Assembly: GCA_025201345.1 (NCBI GenBank)
Contig: JAIXMG010000008.1
Span: forward strand, 868,001 to 932,000
Reading direction: 5' to 3'
Source of the DNA: Thamnidium elegans
Taxonomy: Eukaryota; Mucoromycota; Mucoromycetes; Mucorales; Mucoraceae
DNA length: 64,000 nucleotides
The stretch's first letter is position 1, and each line of letters opens with the position of its first letter. A program made the translations under genes and the position numbers. Shown here piece after piece: positions 1 through 13,018 of the stretch. The notes beneath the pieces are model-generated. The model ran no database searches. It saw only the letters and a list, made by a program, of their open reading frames with translations, and was not told where the DNA came from.

Positions 1-2641
1 CCAGATACAGTACCTTATATCCAAATGCGTGTGTTTGGTACGCTTGCTGGGTCATTGCTTGTACCTCTTGGTTATTTAACTATTCGTGATGCTGGCCATT
101 CTAGAGTTGCTGCTACTTTAACTGCCATGGCAATTTGTTTCGGTATATTAAAATGGTTATACAATACCACGTTTTTATTTCTAATTTATTTATTTATTTA
201 TTTATTAGAAAATGGATTGATTACCAATAATCGATTGATTCTTTTGGATTCGTATCTCTTATTATTTACCGCATTTACTGTATTTTCATGGAATAGATTT
301 TATTATACCAGGTACACATATATTTTTTCGAAAAAAAAAAAAAAGTGTCAACATTTTTAACTTTTTTTATACGTTTATATAGTTCATTTACTAAGAGTTG
401 GTTTGTATGGTTACTTTGTACTGGTATTGGATTAGGTTGTACATTCAGTAGCAAGTGGGTTGGATTATTCACTATTGCTACAATTGGATTATCTACTGTC
501 AAACAACTTTGGAATATTTTAGGTGATATTAAAGTGACCAAGGTAAAAAAAAAGAAAAAAGAAAAAATGCAAATTTTTTTTAAAAAAAACCTACTTACCA
601 AGTTTTATAGCGTCAATATACACTTCATTTCTTTTCTCGTGTTGTATGTCTTATCCTTGTCCCTGCACTTATTTATATCGGATCATTTTATGTACATTTT
701 TCCATCTTAACTAGATCAGGACCCGGAGAATCTTATTTAACAATGCAAACCCAAAATGAAATGAAAGGATATGAACCTATCAATACACCTCGCCGTAAGT
801 TTCTTCTTAAAATTACAAAAAAAAAAAAAAAAAAAAAAAAAACTAACATATTTTAATAGCTGTTGTTTATGGATCATTAATTACAATTCGTCATCTTGAA
901 ACCACCGAAGGTTTCCTTCACTCACATAACGCGAATTATGCCGAAGGATCCCAACAACAACAAGTGACATTATACCCTCACCGTGATAACAACAACTGGT
1001 GGAGAATTTTAAAAGCAGAAGAATCCGAGACTAAACATGATTTATTGGCAAACGATCAAACCACTTGGTTAGAGTACGTACGCTCAGGAGATTTGGTTCG
1101 TTTAGAACATGTAGAGACATATCCTCGTAAACTCCATAGTCATGATATCTCAGCTCCTGTAACAGATACTGATTACCATAAGGAAGTAAGTGCGTATGGG
1201 TTCTCCAATCATGGTGGAGATGCCAATGATAATTGGGTACTTCGAATTGATAGCAATAGTGAGCATCCTGAAGCTGGTGAGTTGTTACAGGCTCGTCGTA
1301 GTAAGTTTAGGTTAAAGCATGCGTATCAAGAATGTTATCTGTACTCTAGTTTTGAAAGGTTACCTGAATGGGGGTATAACCAACAAGAGGTTTCTTGTAT
1401 TAGTGAAGGATTAAAACCTAAAACCATGTGGCAAATTGATGAATCTGATAACGGTATTTGTAAGTTAATTTTTTTTTTTTTAAAAAAAAAATAGAAGGGT
1501 TTTTATTGATTATTTAAGAATAGTACCGGATGATGTTATTATGGAACCTGAACATCGACCCAAGTTTTTCGAAAAGCTCACTAGATTACATAAATACATG
1601 TGGATTATCAATAATGAATTAACAGAGGAGCATCCATTTGAATCAAGACCTTATTCTTGGCCACTTCTTTTATCTGGTATTTCGTTATGGCAAGGACAAA
1701 CTCAACAAATTATCTTGTTGGGTAATCCAGTTGTATATTGGTTATCTAGTTTATCCGTTGCATTGTTTTTAATGGTTTATGGTATCTTACAGTTACGTCA
1801 GAAGCGCGGATATACTGATACGTTAGGAGGTGTACGCGATTATTACCAGAGTTCAACTGGGTTCTTTGTGTTGGCTTGGGCGCTTCACTATTTACCATTC
1901 TTTAGAATGGAACGTCAATTGTTCCTTCATCATTATATGTCTGCGTTGTATTTTGCTATCTTGACGTTTGGATCCATAGTAGATTTTGCGCTGAGAAAGT
2001 CGTCGCGTGGTTTAAAGATGACATGTTTAGTGTTGGTTTCGGGTTGTTTAATTTATAGTTGGTGGACTTATTCTGCCATTACCTATGGAAAGGGCTGGAC
2101 TGTAGGTCAATGTGAAAAGGCCAATCTCTTAAAAACTTGGGAATTGGATTGCGAAAGATATTACCCTGTTGGATCTCCCGAAAGAGATGTCTTGAGTGAT
2201 CAAGGTATCGATACCAAATCCAAAGTAACTAATGTGATCTATGTAAATAAAGAAGGTAAACGTGTTCCTATCAGCGAAGTGCCTAAGGAACACATTAATG
2301 AAAATGATACTGTTTACGAAGACGATGAGGATACTTATGAAGAGTATATGGATGATAACTTTGATGATAACTTTGATGATGACGATTTTGATGATGATTT
2401 TGATGAAGAAGAGGAGGAAGAAAACGACAATGAAGTAATTGAACCAACTGAAGCTCCTGAACCACCAGAGTATGAACCCGAGTTTATTGATGGTAAAGAA
2501 GTGTTTGGAGAAGATGATGAAGATGAAGATGATTGGCCAAGGACTATTTATGGTGTTGATCCTGAGGCCGATGAAGAAGATGAAAATCCCAAGCCTTTAA
2601 CTATTAGACCTATTCCTGCTACTAGACATGTTGATTTTTAA
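1..2641 (+). CDS. PMT1: Protein O-mannosyltransferase, PMT1 subfamily (5' end outside window)
   Basis: Transfers mannose from dolichyl-phosphate mannose to Ser/Thr of secretory proteins in the ER membrane. The reading frame is open from base 1, so the N-terminus is missing. Introns that keep frame: 143-208, 312-382, 543-610, 795-859 and 1454-1523. Order seen: N-terminal GT39 membrane region (ENGLITNNRLILLDS, then SSKWVGLFT), a lumenal MIR block of three repeats (LHSHNANYAEGSQQQ; KLHSHDISAPVTDTDYHKEV; LPEWGYNQQEVSC), then the C-terminal membrane domain from about 1541 (FLHHYMSALYFAILTFG). The SSKWVGLF motif, the DANDNW MIR motif and the Cys-containing segment after the last membrane helix match the PMT1 rather than PMT2 or PMT4 branch. 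The tail of about 130 residues is extremely acidic (runs of D/E at 2320-2440 and 2505-2590), more so than I know for this family. Stop TAA at 2639-2641. Confidence 0.9.
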
Positions 2642-2807
2642 ACTAATAAAATGTATATAAAATAAATATACTACAATGTATACATACAAAAAAAAATACA
2701 GAGTGTACACTCTCAATCGAGAATCCACTGATTGATGTGCTATTTTCTGCATACCCCCCATTTGTAACAATATAAATATAATTTAATGTATACTTTTTTT
2801 TTATTAA

Positions 2808-4425
2808 CTACCAATTACTCCATTCATCATCTTCATTAGATTTCTTTTTTGTAGAAGAATTTGCTCTCGCACGTACACTTGTACTGGATCTATTGTTTTT
2901 GGTAGGTGGTGTCAATCTATCTTTTAAGTTTGAACCAAAGAAGTCGTCTTCGTCTTCATGTGTATCTGTGTAATGAGATGAGGTCATACCCGAGTTACGT
3001 AGAGAAGGAGTTGATGCGCCAGAACTTGTGTTATTGTATGTGTTATTGTACGAATTATTGTATGAACCATTTCCAGTACTATTGTACGAATTATTATATG
3101 AACCATTTCCGGTACTATTGTATGAACTATTGTATGAGCCAGATCCAGTACTCGAGTTTGTATAAGAATTAGACTTTTTTTTTTTAGAAAAAAAAATAAG
3201 TATATATTCATATATAATTGATATAAATAACAAACAAACCTTGGGCTGTGAAAATGAATTGACATAACTACTGACATTATCTCTAAGGTTAGGATCGGCT
3301 AATTGAGCAGCAGCAGGCTTTACATAATTATCGTTGGCGTATCGTCCAAGTTCTACTGCTGCTTTTCCTACATATGAAAGTAATGACCAACCCTTTTCTA
3401 CTGCAACACGAGGATCATTGATTATTTCACGGAGATCGACTGGATTACTATTTCCTCTCGAAGAATTATAGTCATCATCAACTAAAAAAAAAAAAAAAGA
3501 TACTTTTAATATTCGTATAAAAAAAAGAAGGGGGCCAAGTGATCTTACATTGAGGATTTCCAAAACCTGTAAATTTACCTCCTTGACTAGGTGGCAATTG
3601 CCTTTTTTTTTAAAAAGAAAAAGTATTAGTATTTTTAACATTAAAATATATATACAGTGAATACTTTACTCTGATCTGGTTTCATTTACATTGCCAAGCT
3701 GAGAAAAATACTGTTCGTTACGAACTTTTGAAGGTTCATCATGATAAGAGTCACCGGACATGGCTAAAGAACTACTCGATCTTTGTTCTGTAGTACCAAA
3801 TCTTGATAGTGAACGAGTTGTATTTAAAGATTTTGTTCGAACAGATGGTGTAGGTGTCCACGGACGTCCTTCTGCTTCTGCTGACAGCTTTTTTTTTATT
3901 TTATTTTATTTATTTCTTTATTAAATTCTTTGCGCCCCTTTTATTTATTTACATTCTTGTTTACCTTATCACGGTATAATTCAGCACAGTGTGTATGATA
4001 CTTCTCTGTCATGGTCATATCTGAAGAATAATCTGGTTGCGAGTTAAAAAATAGTTTTGCGTTTTTATTGCCACCCAACTATAAAAATAAAAAAAAGACT
4101 ATTTTAGTTTGTTCTTGTATTATTATATATACTTTACCTCCATTTTTTTTAATTGGTCATCGAACCATTTATCCATTGTAATCGAACGAACGAAACTTTT
4201 TTTTTTACTGTTAGTTCACAATAATAATAAAAAAAAAAGGATTACAAAAGCATACCTGATATGGACACCAAAAGAACGATGAACACCTGAACAATCTAAA
4301 CAAATAAATATTCCATATGTGATACTTGCCCACTGTGGGTTAGGTGCTCCACAATCAAAGCATGTCTTGTTCTCTCCTATTCTTTGAATATCATATAATT
4401 TCTTTTTATACTCTGCAGCTGACAT
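2808..4425 (-). CDS. GCS1: ArfGAP, Gcs1/ARFGAP1 type
   Basis: GTPase-activating protein for Arf1, acting in COPI and trans-Golgi vesicle traffic. Seven exons, about 405 residues. Exon 1 (ATG at 4425) carries the ArfGAP zinc finger C-x2-C-x16-C-x2-C (CFDC ... CLDC) followed by the catalytic-arginine context [10 protein letters not shown], continued in exon 2 by [11 protein letters not shown]. Downstream are an NEQYFSQLG segment and [13 protein letters not shown], both characteristic of yeast Gcs1, then a helical region ([20 protein letters not shown]) typical of the lipid-packing (ALPS-like) part. The last exon contains tandem N/S/Y/G repeats (about 3030-3170) and ends in an acidic EDDEW-type tail like Gcs1. 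Only 165 bp separate its stop from that of the convergent PMT1 gene. Confidence 0.9.
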
Positions 4426-4493
4426 TGTTTTTTTTATAAATAAAAAAAGAAAGAGAAAGAAGAAAAGAAATGAAATTCATAAACAAATAATTG

Positions 4494-4531
<38 letters not shown>

Positions 4532-4598
4532 CAAGAGCCGTAAAAAAGGAAACCAACGAAAAATATTACATGAGTAAAAAAAAAAGGGGGGATATATT

Positions 4599-5232
4599 TT
4601 AGATTTGTAAGAATAAAGATACAACTAAATAACCATTTAATCCAATTAACACCGCAGCGATTGCAATAGCCACTATGTTAGAAATCATACCATTTGCATA
4701 GGTTAATGGCATAGGCCAGCTATCCATTTCTTTATAAACTTTAGGAGAAGAGGTAGAAGAAACTGCTTTCTTTTCATTTAATTCTACTTTGGTATCGTTC
4801 TTGGTCTTGATCATCTTACTAAATTGAGGGAACTTAAACCAATCTGTGCTAGTTTTAGCGAATTGGAATCGCGCAAGTGTACGATCGATAAATGACATTT
4901 CGTTTTGTTCCGTCGTACCATGGATGGGGTCATCATGTAAATTCTTTGCTTGTACTACAAGCTCCAATTTCATTGTGGATTTGGTAGCTGTGAAATAGAT
5001 GAGTGGTACAACAGCAAATGGTAATTGGATACTAAGAGCAACTTGACTACCTACTAACATACTACTAAGTCCTTCACGACCGGCTACAATGGCTGCAACC
5101 ATGGCTGGAATAATGGCAATGGATCGCGTAATAACTCTACGAATCCATGGTTTGGTTGTCATACCCAAGAACCCACTCATAATAACTAATAATTAATTTT
5201 GTAAGTATTATATAATAATAAAACCTCATGTG

Positions 5233-5277
<45 letters not shown>

Positions 5278-6557
5278 TTGCCCTGCTAAAGTAGCAGTTA
5301 ATGTACTAGATTGACCAGCACATAATAAAGCTAAAGCAAATACAACAGCAGCAGGTGGGCCCAAGTACTGCATTAACAATGCATGTGCACTAAATAAATC
5401 TTGTACTTGTTGTTGTTGGTTATCAGGACCATAATAAAAATTAGCAGAGGCAACAATTAAGATGGCACAATTAACAAAGAAGGCAAATGTAAGTGCAACA
5501 ATAAGATCGATAAATCCATAATGCAAGTTCTTGTGTAAAGATGTATCAAGATACTTTTTTAAGTTGTCAAAGTTAATACCACCCGTACGTGTTGTAGTAC
5601 TATCTTGGTCCACGGTAACTGATGTATGAGACTTTTCGAGCATGCTGGAGGAAGAAGAGGGTGAGATGGGTTGATCTTCAAGTGGGTTAGATTTAATTAA
5701 CCAAGTATCGTCTACTTGTACAACTCTGGGTCTCTTGTGTCTCCATTCACGACATCTGGCTTGCACGATAAAACTATGCAGGTATAAATTATGAGGCATC
5801 ACGGTAGCACCAATAATACCAATAGCAACGTATAAAACCTCGGGCTGCGTAAAGATTTCTTTCGTAGGTAAAAAGCCTTTAAAGACATCTACGGTAACTA
5901 TATCGGAATACGCTAATTCGATAATAAAACAAATACCAACAGCAGCTACCAACATCATGACAAACATTTCAAAGAAACGTACCATCTTTAATGAGGCGCT
6001 ATCGGAGTTTGGGTTATCGGGATCATCGGCTTCTTCTGTATAGAACAATAAGATGATAAAGACATCAACTGCAGTAATGGCTACACCAGCTGGTAATGGT
6101 AAGCCAGGGAATAGCAGGTTTAAGGCAATAGCAGAACCGATCACTTCAGCTATATCGGTTGCAATAATTGCTATTTCGGCAAGTACGTACAAGAATAAAT
6201 TAAGCCAACGAGGAAAGTATTTTTTAGAGGCGGATGCTAAGTCAAGACCGGAAACTGTGCCAAGTCGAATAGTTAAGTTTTGAAGGAATACAGCAATTAA
6301 GTTGGAGATTAAAATGATAAATAAAAGTCGATAACCAAATGATGATCCACCTTCCATATCGGTCGCCCAATTACCTGGATCAAGACTTTTTTAAAAAGTA
6401 AAAATGTTTAATGATGTTTTCTGGCGTGTATATGATATATATATATATATATTATAAAAAAGAAGAAACTTTACTATCCAACGGCAATCATAAACCCAGG
6501 CCCAATAAATTTTGCTAGCGTCTTGAAATACGTCTTTATCCTTTGTATAACACTCAT
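4599..6557 (-). CDS. NRAMP family divalent metal transporter (Smf-like)
   Basis: Proton-coupled Mn2+/Fe2+ importer of the NRAMP (SLC11) family; 592 residues from three exons (6557-6475, 6385-5277, 5185-4599), all in phase. The first junction restores the TM1 metal-binding motif: VGY in exon 1 joins LDPGNWATDMEGG in exon 2. The TM6 motif is present as MPHNLYLHS. The second junction restores LAGQVIMSGFLG. Start ATG at 6557 is the only one before the DPGN motif and precedes a basic leader (MSVIQRIKTYFKTL). A long hydrophilic loop at 5570-5720 separates TM6 and TM7. The intron at 5276-5186 contains a long (AT)n run. Paralogue identity (Smf1/Smf2/Smf3 type) cannot be decided here. Confidence 0.9.
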
Positions 6558-7899
6558 AATATTATTATTATTATTTAAAGAAAAAAAAAAAAGATTTTAA
6601 TATAAAAAAGAGAAGGATAAGATGTATTCTATGTGAGTTCTCTGGTTTTTTTTTTAAAAGGGGAACTTTTTTTTTAACTAGTCACCTTTTAACTGCTCCG
6701 CCTTAAACGTTTTTTTTTATATCTCATCTAAAATTATACATTTAAACAAATAAAAAATGTCATTTGTTAAGACATTAATACTATTAAAAACTCGGTTTTC
6801 CTGCTATCCGTTAAATGACAAAGAGAAGAAGAGTGGGAGAGAAAGTTTATCTCTTCTAAAGTGGCCAAGTTATCGTTTCAAAAGAATATAAATTACACGA
6901 ATATCGATGTTTCAAAAATAAAGAATTATTTAGCAGTAGAAATATATGTTTGTGTGTATATGTAGGTTACATTTATTTTGGAAAAAAAAAAGATATTGTT
7001 TTCCATTTGTTACATTCTTTCTAGGGAAAAACGTGTATTAATAGTGCCGGGGCAAAGGTCAGATGCTCTACGGTACGGTAGGGTTACTGAATAAAAAAAA
7101 AAAAAAAAAAAATAGGGGATGCTTAACTAGTTGATAGTTTTTTTGTTACTTCTAAGGAGACGGGGATATGTTTTTTTTTGCATGTATGTTCTTTATTTAG
7201 TTTTTGTTATTATCTTCAAGTTCAGATTACAGAACCGCCAAATAATGTTCTTCCGTTCTTTTGACTGTTACACAGTATAAACGTCATGTCTCTCCTTTCG
7301 TCACTTGACTTCACATGCTACACGTCTATTCCAAGCGAAAAATTTTATGAAAATTTCTGGTACTAGTAATTTAAACTTTTTTCTAATAGATATGAAATAA
7401 AGACGGATAACCGGGACTTTAAAGAAGAAGGGATTTTCTGCATTTCTTTAAAGGATAACGCTTTTTTTTTAAAAGGAAAGGATATGCATTTTTATGAAAC
7501 TGTTTGTTCCTTTTTACATAGTACAAAATACGCAAAAAAAGGTTTAATCAGTATCTTCTTTTTTTTTGGGGGAAAGAGTATAAAGAAGTTAGACCATCGT
7601 TCTTACATGTCTCGAAGCAAAAAAAAAGTTTAATAAACAATAGGTCGGTTTCAGAGACAACATAAGCCAATTGAAAAAGTCTACAGGGTATTCGGCTTAA
7701 CAAAACACGAGATTAGACATTTCCATAAATACACATAATATATAAAGGGTCTATTTTGCATAATAAATCAAATACAGTCGTTCCACTACCAGTTTAAAAT
7801 TATTTTTGTGCTTTTAATAAGTGAAGATAAATAATCTGTTTATTTTTTATTAAACAAATAACAAATCGGTGACATTTTTTTTGGGGGGGGGGGCGCACA
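6558..7899. other. Non-coding DNA upstream of the NRAMP gene
   Basis: No open frame with coding character on either strand. The first 300 bp probably hold the promoter of the leftward NRAMP gene. The rest is AT-rich with short homopolymers, including a run of G at about 7883-7892. I see no recognisable gene. Confidence 0.5.
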
Positions 7900-8500
7900 T
7901 ACCTTTATAATAAGAGCGGTTGCTTTAGGAAGAATCGTCTACTTTTGTACGGATATTAAGAAAAAAAAAATTCTAAAAAAAATGCAGAGCAATAAATAAA
8001 TATGCTTTAAAAAGTACAGTAATGGTTATATTTAAGAGTGGCCGAAATCTGCCCTTAAATCGAACAAACCCTTATTTCAAAGGGTATTTCCTCGTCCAGT
8101 TTTGGTTTTGGCACTTTCATTTTTAATTGAATAACAAAGGGCCGTTTAATTTCTTTACTTGGTCTTATAATAAACGCGAGTAATAAAAAAGTAGATTTTA
8201 TGTAATCACGAAAAAAATATTTTTTTTGACAGTTTTTTTTCTAAAAAAAGTTATTTTAAACATCAATTTTTGCAGTAGAAGATGCATTTAAAATGTACTA
8301 GAGGCACTTAAATGAGTACTTTACTATCAATGCTTTTTCCGCTAAGAAAATCAAATTGGATTCCGGAGTAATCACAAAACATCCGTGATTTTTGACCAAA
8401 AAACAAAAGGGGTTGACCCCCTAAAAATGAAAAAAAAAATATATATAAAGATGTGGTTTTAATTTTTTTAATCAAAGATATAGTTGATACAAGTATTTTA
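7900..8500. repeat. Dispersed repeat, copy 1 (related to 54450-55170)
   Basis: This stretch aligns base by base, with moderate divergence, to 54600-55160 in the same orientation. Shared blocks include GGCACTTTCATTT against GCAGCACTTTCATTT, ATGTAATCACG against ACGTAATCACG, GAGTACTTTACTATC, GGAGTAATC, CCGTGATTTTTG, AAAAAACAAAAGGG and TTTGACC-type sequence, and ATCAAAGAT near the right end. The left arm seen in copy 2 is hardly recognisable here, so this copy looks older or truncated. Non-coding. The left boundary is uncertain by about 100 bp. Confidence 0.7.
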
Positions 8501-9404
8501 GATAGTTGAACAGTTTTTTTGAGGTAGGTCTGTTCATAATAATATGTAAAACCCCTTTTCTTTCAGCCCTTTCGATTTATTTTTCTAATCGAAGTTGGGT
8601 TATGTGGTGGTATACATGAACCAAGGATCTGTCCTTGATAAGCCTTTCCTTTTTGGCAATGTATTTCTTTTCTAGTAATTTTGTCACTCCTTGGTAACAT
8701 TCTTCCTCGAACTAGTAGCGGAATAGCTGCATTTAAACAAAATTATAGTAGGTTAGTTGGTTCTTTTTTATCGGCATGTTTCAACGCATTTAATGGAGGC
8801 AAAGATAGATTTTTCTCTTCAAAGTTAAGAATTACGTCCAGTTCTTTACTAGTAAAGACCATCATAACTATTCGACATAGCTTCAGTTGCATGTCTCTAA
8901 TACGAGATATTTACTTGAGTGATCTATGATTCGCACGTTGTCTCCCAACTCCTCTTGCGTGGTATATGTTACGGGAATAAGGTTAATGTTAATTTTATGC
9001 TGTTTTTTATTGATGCCAAACATGCCTTTGACTTACAATATACGTATCTACGACAAGTGTAGTTAGACATACCACAACATAATACAAGCTAGTTGGGGTC
9101 GTGGTATGGGTAGAAGAACCACAATTTTTGTTACTGAATTTAACTTTTTCCATGCAAGGCATTCAAAAAAAACACGCCGCACTTTTTTTCGCCTGAACGT
9201 GCAAAAAGAACGTCCTCTTCTTTAAACCGGACAATGTATTCTTTTGTAACGAAAAAAAAAGTAATGATCAAAGTATATTATTATTAATTACTTATAAACA
9301 ATATTTATAAGGATTCTTTTTAAAAAAAACTTTACAAGAAATTCCGTAAGCTGGAAGCCAAAAAAAAAAAAAAAAATTTACTGTATATATTAAATAAAAA
9401 CAAT
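8501..9404. other. Non-coding DNA downstream of RAC1; possible decayed ORF
   Basis: Contains no intact gene that I recognise. On the minus strand from about 9035 to 8562 two overlapping frames stay open for roughly 43 and 130 codons with one frame change and two in-frame stops, and read with ordinary amino-acid composition (for example TYTTQEELGDNVRIIDHSS). This could be a dead gene or chance. Low confidence. Confidence 0.25.
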
Positions 9405-10196
<792 letters not shown>

Positions 10197-10642
10197 TTTT
10201 TTTTTAAAAAAGAAGGGTATTGAAAGAAGAGAAAATAAAAAATGGTTACAAAGGAGTTATTTTAAAAGCCAGTTTTCAGACCCTTGACAGGTATGTATAT
10301 TGTGGATTGTAAAAGAATGTATAAAAGTAGTATGTTACGTCAATTGCAATACTATAGCATAATTGATAGCCAATGGAACACTGGTTAGTAATTGTTCTTA
10401 CAGAATAAAAAAAAAAGGCAGCTCTTTATACCGGAAAACGCGGGATAAACATCTTCTTTATTATTATACGGGTAACCCGCCCCAACTGTTTCCGGGAGCA
10501 AAACCATCTTGAGGAGAAGCAAATAAAATGCGGGATTAAAAAATTAAGCGATCCAATGGTTTATTTAAGCGGAAAAAAAAAAAGAAAAACGTGCTCTCTC
10601 TTTTACCTTCCTTTTCCCATTTGAAAATAAAATAAAAATAAA
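10197..10642. promoter_or_regulatory. Bidirectional promoter region, RAC1 / ALG9
   Basis: Short AT-rich interval between two divergent start codons. It must hold the 5' UTRs and promoters of both genes. I see pyrimidine tracts just before the ALG9 start and no site I would name with confidence. Confidence 0.5.
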
Positions 10643-12908
10643 ATGGCAGGCTCGGAATTACGTTCGCGTAATAACAAGAAGGTGAAGAAGGGAGTTACAC
10701 CTGTTGTACCTAATATCGAGGATATGAATGCTGTCAAGTAAGTTTTTCCTTTTTTGTAAACGAGAAAAGAAACTGATTCGTTTTATATAGAGCTGCTCAA
10801 GCTTTACTTAGTGAATCAGATACAGTGACTTTATCGCTGATCTCAGCGTTCCGAATTTTATTCATTATGCGTTGTTTTTCTGCACTCTATCGTATTATTG
10901 ATGATTGTGACGAAGTTTATAATTATTGGGAACCTACTCATTACTTATTACAAGGTTATGGACGTGAAACTTGGGAGTATTCGACTGATTACAAGATTAG
11001 AAGTTGGGCTTTTATCTTTGTTAATGCTCTTGTTGGATTAGTTACAAATATTATTGCTTCTACAAAGGTAAAAGAAAGAAATAGCTCTTTTTAAAAAAGA
11101 AAAAGAGTTTTTAATATAAGGGGGCGTTTTTTTTAGCTTCAAACTTTTTATCTTATTCGTATGGCCCTTGCTGCTGCTTGTTCTTATGTTGAAGCTAGAT
11201 TCTATCGTACCGTCACCGAAGAAATTAATCCTCATGTTGGCCGATATGTGTTTGCTATCTTGTTCTTTAGTGCTGGTATGTTCAATGCTTCTACAGGTAA
11301 GTTTTTTTTTATATAGCGTGCGTGTGTGTGTTTATGTGTGTTTTTGTATTGTATCTAATAACTATTTTTATATATAAAAATAGCTTATTTACCTTCTACT
11401 TTCGCCATGTACTGCGTCTTTATGGCATTTTCATACGCTTTAAAGCCCGTTTCTGATATCGACCGCTCTCGTACATACAAGGTAGTATTTTGGATTGGTT
11501 TAGGAGCTTTAGGCGGCTGGCCATTTGCAGCCTTGGTAGGTATTCCTTTTGCAATTGAAGAAATTACTATCTTTGGTCGTGATACCATGACGCAAGTGGA
11601 CGGTACAGTTGTCCGATCAGTTGCTAGCGCTCATTGGCGTTTAAGAAGATTTGTTCGTTTAATGGAGGCTACACTTATTTGTGGAAGTAGTATTACGTTT
11701 ATTCTTGTATTGATGGATCAAATGTTCTATCGCCAGTATACTGTCGTTGCTTGGAATATTATCAAGTATAATATCTTTGCTGCTTCTGAGGGTCGTGGTC
11801 CCGAGTTGTACGGTACTGAACCTTGGTATTATTATATTTTGAATGGTATTTTGAATTTTAATATTGCGTTTGTTTTGGCTATGGGATCTGCTGTTTGTGT
11901 GGTAAGTACAGAAAAAAAAAAGAGAGAGAGAGAAAAAAAAAGAATTAAAGTGTTGTATATTTGTAGCTTATTACTGCTTTTATTGATCGTAATCGCGTAC
12001 CTGGATCATCTAGAATGGACGCTATCTGGCCTTACTTTGTTTTGGGATTAAAGTTGGTACCTTTTTATATTTGGTTTATTGTGTTCTCTCTTCAAGCTCA
12101 TAAGGAAGAACGTTTTATGTACGTTGCTTATCCTTTATTGGCTTTAAATGCGGCCATCTCTATTTATTTGATTCGTTCTTGGTCTAGCAGATTAGCTCGT
12201 GTATTTGGCGCGTCGGTTCAAACACGTGCTATCGTATTGCGTTATACTTCGTTTGTTATCTTGGCTCTTACTACCATTCTATCTATCTCTCGTATCCTTG
12301 CTATTTTAACCCATTATCGTGCACCATTTCAGGTCTACAGTTCTATCTGGCGCGAACAAGTTCCTGATCAATTGATCAACCGCAACTATCTTGAAGAAAA
12401 TTTCCCCGATAACTTGAATCTTTCTCTCAAGAATGTTTGTGTTGGAAAGGAATGGCACAGATTCCCTTCTCAGTTCTTTTTACCTAGTGATACTCGTATT
12501 CAATTCTTGAAGAGTGAATTTAACGGACAATTACCTCAAACCTTTGAAGAGGATATTAAGGTCGATACTTATCAAGATGCAGACGGAAACACTGTAGCGT
12601 ACCGTCGTCGTGTCTATGGTTGGTTTGGAGCTCGTATTGCACCTAAAGGGTTCAACGATTTAAATTTAGAAAATCCTGATGTTTATGTGCAAGAACAAGA
12701 TTGTGATTATTTGGTAGATGTTGATTTCCCTCTTCGTTCTACTTCTGCACTTGAACCTAGTTATATCAATAGTGATAAGTGGGAGGTCATGGCTTGTTAT
12801 CCCTATTTGGATGCAGAGAACTCTAATAGACTTTCAAGAGCTTTCTGGGTTCCTGGTTCTCCTGGTTTACAATGGGGTGATTATTGTATGTTGAAGCGTA
12901 AACTTTAA
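10643..12908 (+). CDS. ALG9: ALG9-type dolichol-linked oligosaccharide alpha-1,2-mannosyltransferase
   Basis: GT22 enzyme of the ER that adds mannoses to the dolichol-linked N-glycan precursor. Five exons (10643-10737, 10791-11067, 11137-11296, 11384-11901, 11967-12908) give 663 residues with every junction in phase. The diagnostic lumenal loop is near residue 70: DDCDEVYNYWEPTHYLL, then TWEYSTDYKIRSW. The second family motif HKEERFMYVAYPLL lies just after residue 345. Multiple hydrophobic segments lie between them. The WEPTHYLL plus HKEERF combination fits ALG9 better than ALG12 or the GPI mannosyltransferases. The N-terminus is basic (KKVKKG), and the ATG at 10643 follows a pyrimidine-rich leader. 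Confidence 0.93.
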
Positions 12909-12936
12909 ATAATTTAAATAAAAAAGAAACAGAATA

Positions 12937-12970
<34 letters not shown>

Positions 12971-13018
12971 CGTGTATATATATTTTTTTTTTAAAAAAAA
13001 AATACATGTGTATTATAA
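12909..13018. other. Convergent intergenic spacer with poly(A) run
   Basis: Separates the stops of ALG9 and the kinase gene. It contains an A run of about 30 and a T/A palindromic block near 12983-13002. Probably 3' UTRs of both genes. Confidence 0.5.

Noticed and set aside
8681..8929. 82-codon plus-strand frame as a gene
   Set aside because: No family signal or splice context, and the opposite strand is open longer over the same interval.
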